DNA of 64,000 nt from positions 19,468,001 to 19,532,000 of the forward strand of contig CM114273.1 of the NCBI GenBank assembly GCA_050084515.1, read 5' to 3'. The notes under the pieces are model-generated. The model was not told the DNA's origin, did not search any database, and saw only the letters and a program-made list of their open reading frames with translations. Origin of the DNA: Blasia pusilla. Lineage: Eukaryota; Marchantiophyta; Marchantiopsida; Blasiales. Made by a program: the position numbers and the translations under genes. This document shows, piece after piece, positions 33,526-42,535 of the stretch; within the stretch, counting starts at the first letter, position 1; each line of letters opens with the position of its first letter.

Positions 33526-34611
33526 CTACACTAGGCGATCAGCTTCTTGCCGTAGTGCACCGCGTGAACTCCAAAGTGGCATATCCAACGATGAGGATGC
33601 CACTGCTGCAAAACTAGGGACCTCCTCTACCTCCTCATGCACAAGAGAATCCATAGCAGAAAGATTACCCTCCAAAAAGTCTCGTGGCCAAGTGACTACT
33701 CCACTAAAACCAGCCACAGATGCTAACACGGTTAGGGAAGACCCTCCTGATGGAGCCCCATAAATAAATCTCACAGGAACCTGGCTCATACGTCCATCCC
33801 CGGACTGCAAACCAGGTCTATAAGACGTTGTCTTAGTCCAGTTGTCCATCTGAAAACCCATCGAGTATAATACTGCTCCTCCAACTAGTACATCATACGA
33901 CTCGGCTTATGTGACCACTGCAGATACTCCCAACCGTGAGCTATCATTTGCATGATCTGGTCTCAAATGTACATACAACTTCTCCCATGTCATGAATTGA
34001 GACCTATCATTGGCTCCTCCAAGTGATGTTTGAATCTGGAATGGGCAAGGCTCAAGCTCTGACCTCCGAATATCCAAACCAATACATGCCGCCTTTCCCA
34101 ACATCAAAGGTTGGGCACCAGAGTCTAACAAGACTCTATGTGGTCTATACACTTGTCCTGTAGGACTCACCAATCGGAATATCCCACTCCAGTTGGCCAA
34201 CATACATACACCAAGAGTAAGCCTCTCACAATCAATGGCTGGCCGGGATGGTAATGCATCCATCTTCGCCGTTGCTGCCTGCCAAGTAGCACTGGTACTC
34301 AATGCTACACCTGACAAAGAGGGTCGCTCCACCGCAACACCCTCATCCACCTCAGCTCGTGTAGCAGTAGCACCCCCACGTTCACACAACGTGGCTGCTA
34401 GCTGAAATACAGGAGCTAAGTCAACTCCTAAAGCCATCAGCTCCGTGGCCAAAAACAATGGGGATCCCAACACTGAAGTTGCCATCCGCAATACTGCACT
34501 GGATGCTGCATTTGTGTCTGCTACACGCGATATAGATGCCTCAGTCCCCACTATAGGCTCAATAGGCTGCGTAGGAACCATGGATGGAGTCCTAAGCACC
34601 TCAAACAACAA
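33526..34611 (-). pseudogene. Protease region and linker of copy 2
   Basis: VLLDSGAQPLMLGKAACIGLDI (about 34125-34060) carries the retropepsin Asp-Ser-Gly. CPFQIQTSLGGAN follows. After a stop near 33905 the frame continues with SYDVLVGGAVLYSMG and a linker of unknown role that ends before the methyltransferase. A TAG replaces a likely Gln at about 33526. Cleavage of the Gag-Pol polyprotein is the expected job. The linker sequence is conserved in copies 1 and 3, so it belongs to the family and is not a later insertion. Confidence 0.75.
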
Positions 34612-34653
34612 GAATGATTGGGGAAGCCTAGGATGCCTCCCAACCTCACCCCT

Positions 34654-35991
34654 CTATGGGTCCAACTCCATAGTAGCACCACGTGGCTCTGACGCTCGAG
34701 TGGCTCCTCTCATAATTGCAGCTAATGCCTCAACCTGTGCTGCACTCGCCATATAAGAGAGATCGTCCCCTCCATAAGAGGTGGAAGCCCCTGCTCCCAA
34801 ACCTACTCTATGCTTGATACCAGCCATAGTAGCCAACTTCTGCTCCAATTGCTCAATCCTGGCAGCCGTAGTTGACTTTGTCATAGTGGTAGGGGTAGCC
34901 ACCATAGGCTCTCCAACCACTGGTCCACCTCTACCACCCCGACAACCTCTACCACCTCGGCCTCTTGGAGCTACTCCACCACGGCCGCGGGGTGATCTCA
35001 ACTCTGGATGAAGATCAAAGCAACGCTCTCGAGGATGACCTAGTCTCCCACAATGATCACACTGAGTTGGGGCCGAGTGAGGCCCATCCTCCAAAGTCCG
35101 TCTCCCATCCTCTTGGGTATAAAACCTCCTAACATGATCACCTCCACATGTCCAACATGACTGTCCTTGCTGCGGGGTAGCAAATGAAGGCAATGGTCTG
35201 GGCGCAAGTGTCCCTCTAGGACATGACTGAGGTCGTGTGTACCCCCCTTGACTCCCACTACTACTACTACCACCACCACTACTACGAGACTGTGAGGTGT
35301 AGTGCTGAACACGAGAAGTAGTAGTTGTATCCCTACTGAATGCGGATGTCACCACTCTCTCCTCCATCATGTTAAGCTCAATCTTCTCAGATAGAGCAAA
35401 CACATGGGTCAATGTGGGTGAATCATCACTCATAAGAGTAGCATCACGTACCCTGCGACGCAACTCTCTCTCCAAGATCCCACACCAAAACTGGACTGCC
35501 TGAGCCTCAGTCACACCCTGGGTAACTGAAATCGAGCGTCGCATACGAGTGTATGCCTCACGAAGACTCTCACCAGTCTTTCGCTCAAATTCCTGGAGAC
35601 TCCTCAAGTTCTCTGTCTTCACTTCCTGATAGTTCTTCTTCAACCTCTTGAAGAACTCTGCAACCGGGCTGAACGATGGTGGGGCACTAGTACCTCCACT
35701 AGTACTCCCACTGGTAACTCCATGGGTACCTCCACTAGTACCCCCACTTCGGCTCGTACTCGTACCACTCAACGTCGGGCTGGCTGGCATAGTAGGAGCA
35801 CTACTACCAATACCACCATGGGTGATAGACACATAGCTTGGAGACCAATATTGTCTCCACGCCTCAATCTCAGCAACGTGGTCCTTCCTAAACTCATGGT
35901 AATCATTCATGGGTGGTCCCTCCAAGTGCTGAAACAACCCCTTCCAAGCCAAGAAGGGTGTAAACAACGTGGCGTTCCGCAACATCTGCAT
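34654..35991 (-). CDS. Gag of copy 2, 445-codon open frame
   Basis: The gag core (about residues 100-230) contains FKRLKKNYQEVKTENLRSLQ, GESLREAYTRMRR and AVQFWCGILERELRRRVRDA, typical of retrotransposon Gag helices. A Ser/Gly-rich hinge follows, then two zinc knuckles. The second, CDHCGRLGHPRERC, is a complete CCHC. The first, CWTCGGDHVRRFY, has Tyr in place of the last Cys (compare CWSCGGAHHQRDC in copy 3). An Arg/Gly-rich segment and a coiled coil follow. A TAG just after LDP separates it from the protease frame. It would form the virus-like particle and bind RNA. Confidence 0.85.
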   Translation of the reverse strand: MQMLRNATLFTPFLAWKGLFQHLEGPPMNDYHEFRKDHVAEIEAWRQYWSPSYVSITHGGIGSSAPTMPASPTLSGTSTSRSGGTSGGTHGVTSGSTSGGTSAPPSFSPVAEFFKRLKKNYQEVKTENLRSLQEFERKTGESLREAYTRMRRSISVTQGVTEAQAVQFWCGILERELRRRVRDATLMSDDSPTLTHVFALSEKIELNMMEERVVTSAFSRDTTTTSRVQHYTSQSRSSGGGSSSSGSQGGYTRPQSCPRGTLAPRPLPSFATPQQGQSCWTCGGDHVRRFYTQEDGRRTLEDGPHSAPTQCDHCGRLGHPRERCFDLHPELRSPRGRGGVAPRGRGGRGCRGGRGGPVVGEPMVATPTTMTKSTTAARIEQLEQKLATMAGIKHRVGLGAGASTSYGGDDLSYMASAAQVEALAAIMRGATRASEPRGATMELDP

Positions 35992-37785
35992 ATCACACCA
36001 CGTATCAAACTCCTAAATTAAGTCCTCCAACTCAATGGTGCCCACTGCACCCAAGTATCGTCGTGGGCCTTTCATGGCCCCATATATCCCGTCCATGTCC
36101 CAAATCAATGGAGCTGCGATAACAACGTAGAAGACTCGGTGTTTGGAACACCCTCGTCCTCCTCTTCATCAACCGTCGGAAGTGGAAAAGATAGCCGATA
36201 CCTCAATCCACTCCGTGTGAAACCACTACTGTCCGCACCACAGTCTCCAACCAGACCATCAGGCATCTGCATGATGGCCAACGTCGATGTCGCGCCACCA
36301 CCAAATTAACTCCACTAAGTAACCAAGTGACATCGATGTCGATGTCGCTGTACCTAGCTCTACTAGCTATGGGTGTAGGCAACCTAACCTGTCATCACCA
36401 GAAGAAGCCTCCCACGGTCTATTGGTCATCACTCCAGCCTCACTACCGGTAGCACACAGGAGTAACACTACTCTGGAAATCAGCGTCAACCCTAACAATG
36501 GGCGCGCAAGCAAGAAGCAACGATGGAGGGGATCCAAACACAGGAAGTCCAATGACAACCCTCGAATCGCAAATGGAAATCAAGGTAACACAATCCACCA
36601 AACGTGGCGTCCCCTGAATCCACAGAACCCACCACACAATTCTAACGCAATAGCTACTTCACCGCTAGTCGATGATGTGCTAGTCGCACTCGCGGCACTT
36701 GAAAATATCACCTGCATGGAGAGGCTACACCGTACTATGCGCTAGAGGTCCATCAACCAAAAACCCGAGATGCATAATGCGCCTAACACACCTCCGAACA
36801 ACACCAAATGAGCTTCACCACTGTGTACACTGCCATAGTTAAGAACTCAGCAGTTAAGCGTCTTCCAGGCAGAATAGCCCAAAGATGGGTGACCAATTAT
36901 GCAACACTCAACTCACAAATCCTGAAAAAACTAACTCACGCCCAAGCAGGCTTGCTTGATTGCTCCTTGCTCCTTACTCCGCCTCTCACGCCCACTCGCC
37001 CCGAGCTACCACGAGTTGCCTCGAAGCCTCAAAACGCCGAGACATACCCCTATCGCCGCTTCGCCATGCTTCGCTATGGAGAGAGGCCCAACCAAGGTGC
37101 CCCCAACGAGATAGGCGTCTCCAACAACGGACTAATCACCAACCAACCCCTCCGATCTGCTGTCCACCATAGCCGGACCTTGAGCTAGTCCGCAAATTTT
37201 CGATCAGCAATTATTCCACAAATCCTCAACCAAAATTGAATCTCTTTCAACTAGAATTCAATTGGCCACCATAGCTATCTCTCCACAAAAAATCAGCTAC
37301 AACCAAGCTCTTTACTCCGAGCTAAAAATCAGACAAACTTGTTGTCCATACACCTCCAAAATCGCAAATCCGACAGCGCTTCCGCCCAGATTCATGCACA
37401 CAGAAGTCCGCAACGCTCTACACACTCAAGGAGATAGCTTCACATGAGATCACAATATATGTAGCAACAGGAACCTCTCACCTGATCTGGATGAACTTCA
37501 ACAGAGCTTCCGCACTCCAAGCTCTCCACATCAGAAAACCGTCGAACACGAACCAGAATCTTCAATCCTTGATAACTTCCAACTCCCTTGACGAAATCCG
37601 GCAATCTAAAGCGCGTTGGAAAGCTCTCAGCAAGGCGCTTCTTTCCTTATCAACCACGCACCAGATTCCTACCTCCAACATAGGCCACAAGCCACAAATA
37701 TCCATGGCTGAGTACACAATCAGCCCTAATCAGATCGTACTGATCCACAATGGAAGCTACCATTGATCTACTCTAGTTCTTTGAG
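35992..37785 (-). other. Leader of copy 2 between 5' LTR and gag
   Basis: This 1.8-kb stretch has no recognised protein; frames at 36808-37188 and 37491-37766 (plus strand) look accidental. Its distinctive content is a 5S-rRNA-like segment at 36842-36894 on the plus strand. No clear primer-binding site is seen next to the LTR. Confidence 0.5.
36842..36894 (+). ncRNA. 5S rRNA-like internal-promoter segment (pseudogene or SINE head)
   Basis: Against the plant 5S rRNA middle region as I remember it, this 53-nt stretch aligns without gaps at about 40 of 53 positions. The best-matching blocks are AGAACTC, GCAGTTAAGCGT (box A region) and GATGGGTGACC (box C region). Outside this segment similarity fades, so it is not a complete 5S gene. 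It is antisense to the retrotransposon around it. It could be a 5S-derived SINE head, a captured 5S fragment as in Cassandra-type elements, or a pseudogene. Confidence 0.6.
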
Positions 37786-38151
37786 TGAAATTCGTGAAAG
37801 ACCTAATTTCATAAAACACATATAGAATCACATAAAATCGAGCCAAACCCACTCCACGATGGGAGAATCCAGGTCGAAGCTTACGAGAACCACCATAGCC
37901 AAGAGCTCTACTCACTACCAAGGCTAACTCCCAACGCAACAAGCTCAACTCAAAGAACTAACTGGTCTTTGAGTGCACTCCACACTATATCCTCCAACCT
38001 AAGAGAGGGCCGTACTGGAAAAGTCACCCTCAACTGAGTAATCCCCAACCCTATGTATGAAACCACATCTCTACCTAGACACTACGGCCCTACATAAGGT
38101 ATGGCCTCTACTAGCACACTATACTCTAGGAGATAATCCATATGGTCATGA
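37786..38151 (-). repeat. 5' LTR of copy 2
   Basis: It matches 28898-29263 with few substitutions (for example CAACAAGCTC against CAACACGCTC and GAGAGGGCC against GAGCGGGCC). As copy 2 reads on the minus strand, this is its 5' LTR and should hold its promoter. Confidence 0.88.
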
Positions 38152-39513
38152 CATGCTGCACAACACAGGTCTCGGTGAGAGAGTGTAGCTTGAGTGCCAC
38201 ATGTTAGATTGAATGATTGTGTGATTACTCGCGAGGTTTAGAGTGATTGTGTGAGGGGGGCACGAGGGTCATCACGGCGTCCTTTCGGGACTTTGGTGCG
38301 GGACCACCTCAACCTCCTTCTGTGTCATCTTTAGACGGGGAGGAGGGCGTAGAGGAGTTGAGTAGTGTTTTGCCACTCATATTGACTAGTCCTACTACTT
38401 TGACGTATGAGATGGACGACTGAGGTAGAGGACCGCGTAGGTTCTCAGGTGCAGTAGGCACAATAGAGTTTCACGACTTCATCGCGGAGTTTAGGAGTTG
38501 ATGCGATTCACAGCAGACTAGGAACTCTAGAGAGTTCAACCCGCTTACAACATGGAACGATATGTTCCAGCATTTAGAGGGGGCATCCATGGACGATTAC
38601 TATGAGTTCTCCCACATATATGCCCAAGAGATTGAGGCATGGCGACTCTTCTATGACCCACACTCTATGTCATGGACGGAGCCATTCCCAGATGAGGAGG
38701 AGGATTCATGAGAGGCTTCTTCCTCTTCCACCAATGATGTTTTAGGAGGGGTAACTCGCACTGGAGCAAGTGCACCGTCCAGTTGGGGTTCGTCCCAAGT
38801 TCAACTCGGTGGTTGAGTTCTTCACTGAGTTGAGGGTGAGCTACTAGGGGGTACAGACGGAGAGCTGGGGAGCATCCACGACTTCTAGAGGCGCCCGGGT
38901 GAGAGTTTGCATGAGGCTTACACTCGCTTGCGCCGGTTGATCTACGTCACTCAGGGGGTGACAGAGGCTTAGGCTATCCAATCATGGTACGCGATGCTCG
39001 ACCAGACCCTGTAGACACAGATGCGGCAGGGGGTACTTCTTATGAACACCTCACCTATGTTGAAAGATGTTTCTAGGACCGCCAAGAATATTGAGCGCAA
39101 CATGGTGGAGGAGAGCGTAGTCACCATGGGTTCTGGGCGAGAGCAGTCATGATTGCCTACACCACCAGTGCAACAACGTGGACTCCGAGATAGGTCGACT
39201 ATGGCACCACGAGCTCAAGGAGGATACCCAGAGGCCATGCCACACAGACCTGCGCCTTCATATGCGGCTCAGTAGAGGCCGCCTATGATTACTTGTTGGT
39301 CATGTGGTGGAGCACATCATCAGCGTGATTGTACTCGTCAGGGTCATGGATGTGTGCCTCGGCATGAAGGATGAGATGGTGCTACACCAAGAGGTTATCA
39401 GAGTGACTATTTTCAGAGGTATGGTCATACACGTGCCAGGTGTTTCTGTTTACACCATGAGTTATGTCCGTACCGAGGGCCAGAGAGGACACTAGAGCGA
39501 GTAGACGGTCCAG

Positions 39514-40329
39514 GTGGGCCTAGAGGTCTTGCACCACGGTGGTCTCGTTGGGGGACGAGGAGCTGGAGTTGCTCAACAGGGTGGTGGAGTTGCCCGTGGA
39601 GGAGGAATAGTCCCACCACCTAGACGCGTCCAAGGAGACTTCGGGCGTGAGGCTGGGATGGCTACTCAAATACAGCAACTACAGGAGCAGATTGCCACTA
39701 TGGCCTTCACGTTACCCGATGCCAGATCCGTGGCATCGACATCATATGGAGCATCCAGAGATATGGAGGATCCTGGTTGGATGTGGAGGATTGCCCAAAT
39801 GGAGGCCATCGCAGTTATGACACGTGGAGCAGCCATAGAGTTGGATCCACATTGGGGGGAAACCAGGAAACAGACCAGGCTTCCTCAGTCTTTCTCGTTG
39901 TCTGAGGCGATGAGGATCCCATCAATGGGTCCTAATCAGAGTTCCCAGAGAGTTGGTGATGTTATTGGTGTGCAGACACAAAGAGCGATGGGAGAAACGT
40001 GTGCGACGACTCCTATTGCTGATGCTCAAGAGGAGCATGTGTTGAGTACGATGTTGGGGGCGGCCACAATGGTGTACTGTGCTCCGCTATTTTCTGATTT
40101 TGATGTTATGATATTGGGAGGTACGCTCACCAAGGTGTTTCGATTGGCCGTTACGTTATGTGAGCGTGGAGTTGGAGTTCCTGCATCATGTTCAAAGGTG
40201 ATTGCAAAGAAGGTGATTGCAGAGAAGGTGATGGACCTACCCTTGGAGCGGATGCTCATGCCGTCCACGTCAGATTCATGGCAGGTTGCGGCTGCTAGGA
40301 TGGCAGAGATACCCCTAGACCCGCGATAG
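39514..40329 (+). pseudogene. Gag C-terminus to protease leader of copy 3, 271-codon remnant frame
   Basis: The frame begins within the Gly/Arg-rich gag tail and continues through a glutamine-rich coiled coil (EAGMATQIQQLQEQIATMAF). It reaches LDPHWGETRKQTRLPQSF, LGAATMVYCAPLFSDFD and TLCERG, all shared with copy 1. It is the longest surviving open stretch of copy 3 and stops before the DSG protease motif. Confidence 0.7.
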
Positions 40330-41149
40330 CGCGTGCCATGGCTTCTCCTGGTATTATGTTGCTGGATAACCAGGAAGAGGTCTTCCAGTTGGTGAGTCCA
40401 TGAGGTAGAGCTTTTAGTTCGCAGCGCGTCTTGTTGGATTCAGGATCGCAACGCCTAATGTTGGGGAAAGCGTCATTCAAAGGATTGGGCTTGACAAAAG
40501 CCGATGTGGAGCGTTGTCCATTCCGGATACAGACATCCTTGGGTGGAGCAAGTACCACACAATATATCACCCAACATAAGATCGTGGTGACGATTCGCCT
40601 AGAACATCCTACAGATGAGTCTATGATGTGAGCCAAGGCGATAGTGACTGATGCAGAGTCCTACGACGTCTTGGTTGGTGGAGCAGTGTTATACCCGATG
40701 GGGTTTTCCCTGGATTATTGGGAGGAGTCAGCGTCCTATAGACCAGGATGGTAGTGAGGTGATGGGCGCCTTAGCTCATTACCCGTTCGATTCATAGGTG
40801 CACTGATCGAGCGACGGCCATGAGAGATGGAAACCTTAGCAGCATTTAACAACGCCATCACTTGGCCTAGTGATTTGATTGAGGGACATGTCCATACAGA
40901 GGATACGCCCATTCCTGACATTTCTATGGAGAGGAGTGTCATGGTCGCCGCATCAGTCCGTGGAGGAGAAATGCCTCTTTCGGGCTTGACTGAGGAGCTT
41001 TGACGCTTAGCCACTGAGAATGAGCAAACCGCGTGGAGCGAGACTTTTGCACCAGAGCGTGATGGGTGAGAGGAATCTGAGGTAGTCGAGAGTGCTATGA
41101 TGATGTCCTTGGATACCACACCTACTGTGTGGCGCATTCCAGAGGAGGG

Positions 41150-41830
41150 TATTTGGATGTTGGATATTTTTGGAGGGATCAACACTGGGTTAGCTGTTGT
41201 TTTGCAGGCATGAGTACATGTGCAGCAGTACTTGTATGTGGAGATTGATGATGTTGCAAGGCGTGCTTCACTTCATCATGTGGCATAACTACGCCTCCGC
41301 TTTCCCGACTTGTTGTCTGCGTCCGCCATCCAGGGTTACTAGAGTTCCCTACCAAGGGATATTTCATTGCTAGGGGCGCAAGACTTGGAGCAGGTAGGGA
41401 CCATAGACTTGGTCATTGCAGGTTGGTCGTATTAGGGCCAATCGAGTGCAGGATTAGGTAGTGGGTAGGCTGACACTCGGTCCGCGTTATTTTGGGAAAT
41501 GATGTGGATCTTGCCATATTTACAAGAGCATCAACCTCGTTCTCCAGCATACATTCTGGAGAATGTGTCGATTTTGGGCGATTCAAGGTCCCGTGTGGTG
41601 ACGAGTGCACATCAAGTGCGCACATGGATCGGCCCGGCAGTGTTGTTTGATGTGGACCGCCCGCGTCGTTGATGGACCGACTTGGTACCACACGAGGTAT
41701 TGCCGAGGGCATATGTGAGAGTGGAGCGCCCCTCTGATTTGTTGGTGGATTCTATGGTTGTAGGGGAGCAGTCGAGTTTTGTTGTTCGAGACAAGATTGC
41801 ACCATAGCAACCACCTACACCGCGCCAAAG
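41150..41830 (+). pseudogene. DNMT3-type methyltransferase domain of copy 3, dead
   Basis: Motif I reads LDIFGGINTGLAV (about 41160-41200), and the EIDDVARRASLHH segment follows. The catalytic loop reads LVIAGWSY then a stop (about 41412-41440), so the Pro-Cys pair has become Ser-Tyr. ALFWEMM, AYILENV and GPAVLFD (to about 41650) continue the domain. The SRAHR block seen in copy 2 is not recognisable. Several stops are in frame. Confidence 0.75.
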
Positions 41831-42136
41831 AGTCCTACTATAGTCAAAATGGAGACTTGGGAGCCATATATGGGCCCTAAGTTGACAGGAGGAGAGTGGC
41901 GCCGGATACATCAGTTCTCGAGGAGTTATAGGAGTTGTTTTGCATTTAGTATGCATGATTTGGATACGATGAAGGTTCCGGGGATCTGCATTGAGTTGTT
42001 GAGTAACACGTCGATCTTCCAAAGACCATACAGATATAGTAATATGAAGAGGGCTCTGATTCAGAGTAGGAGCCAAGATTTGGTTGGAGCAGGACTAGTG
42101 GAGATGTGGCATGGAGAATATGCATCTGCCACGAGC

Positions 42137-42535
42137 AGGTTTCCCTTCATTTCGGCTCATTTGGAGCCATATTGAGGAATTTACTATTTTAGGTAAGTAC
42201 CATTTTGAGTATATGGTTGAATGTCTATTTTGGGAAGTATCCTTTGACTTCCTACATCAGGTCAAGAGCCAAGGAGGTGACTTGGGAGCATAGGTTACGA
42301 TAGAGAGAGCTTGGGAGAGGAGAGGGATATACATCAAGGAGAGGGAGCTTGAGAGCTTATTCTCTCTTTGTTGAACATCTTGGCACGAGGCGGCGGAGCT
42401 ATGGTCCCTTACCTTGTGAGTGTAACCCAAGACTCTCATTAGGAGAGTGGGTTTAGTTTGACATTGAGAGAGACATGTGAGAGTGCACACATGTGAGAGC
42501 TATGGTGTTGTAAGAGAGATTTCACCTTATTTTAA
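42137..42535. repeat. ~400-bp dispersed repeat, copy C
   Basis: Close relative of 26895-27285, with the same start (AGGTTTCCC) and end (CACCTTATTT). It abuts retrotransposon copy 3 in the middle of the pre-RT coding region, so its insertion or a recombination there removed the rest of copy 3. Confidence 0.87.

Larger units (their letters stand above)
28898..38151 (-). mobile_element. Ty3/gypsy retrotransposon copy 2, nearly complete, encoding a DNA methyltransferase
   Basis: Two 366-bp LTRs (28898-29263 and 37786-38151) enclose, in minus-strand order, a 1.8-kb leader, gag, protease, cytosine methyltransferase, RT, RNase H and integrase. RT followed by RNase H followed by integrase is the Ty3/gypsy order. 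The LTRs differ by only a few percent by eye, so insertion is fairly recent. The coding region is nevertheless closed by about ten stops and a few shifts, many readable as CAG to TAG. I find no convincing target-site duplication, primer-binding site or polypurine tract. The extra domain between protease and RT is the unusual part. Confidence 0.9.
38200..42136 (+). mobile_element. Ty3/gypsy methyltransferase retrotransposon copy 3, degenerate and truncated
   Basis: Plus-strand order: gag (about 38350-39900, zinc knuckle CWSCGGAHHQRDC near 39295-39335), protease (about 40420-40630, LDSGSQRLMLGKASFKGL), linker, methyltransferase (about 41150-41830), then the pre-RT segment METWEPYMGPKLTGGEW (41849 on) up to GLVEMWHGEYAS. 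The element then stops at the ~400-bp repeat. No LTR, RT core or integrase remains. Many TAG/TGA stops and some indels break all frames. Its gag and linker are close to copy 1, so both belong to one subfamily. Confidence 0.88.

Noticed and set aside
37740-37785. Primer-binding site next to the 5' LTR of copy 2
   Set aside because: TGGTAGCTTCC lies 24 nt from the LTR end on the minus strand but does not match a tRNA 3' end that I know well enough to claim.
41612-42076. 154-codon minus-strand frame
   Set aside because: Antisense shadow of the methyltransferase and pre-RT region of copy 3.
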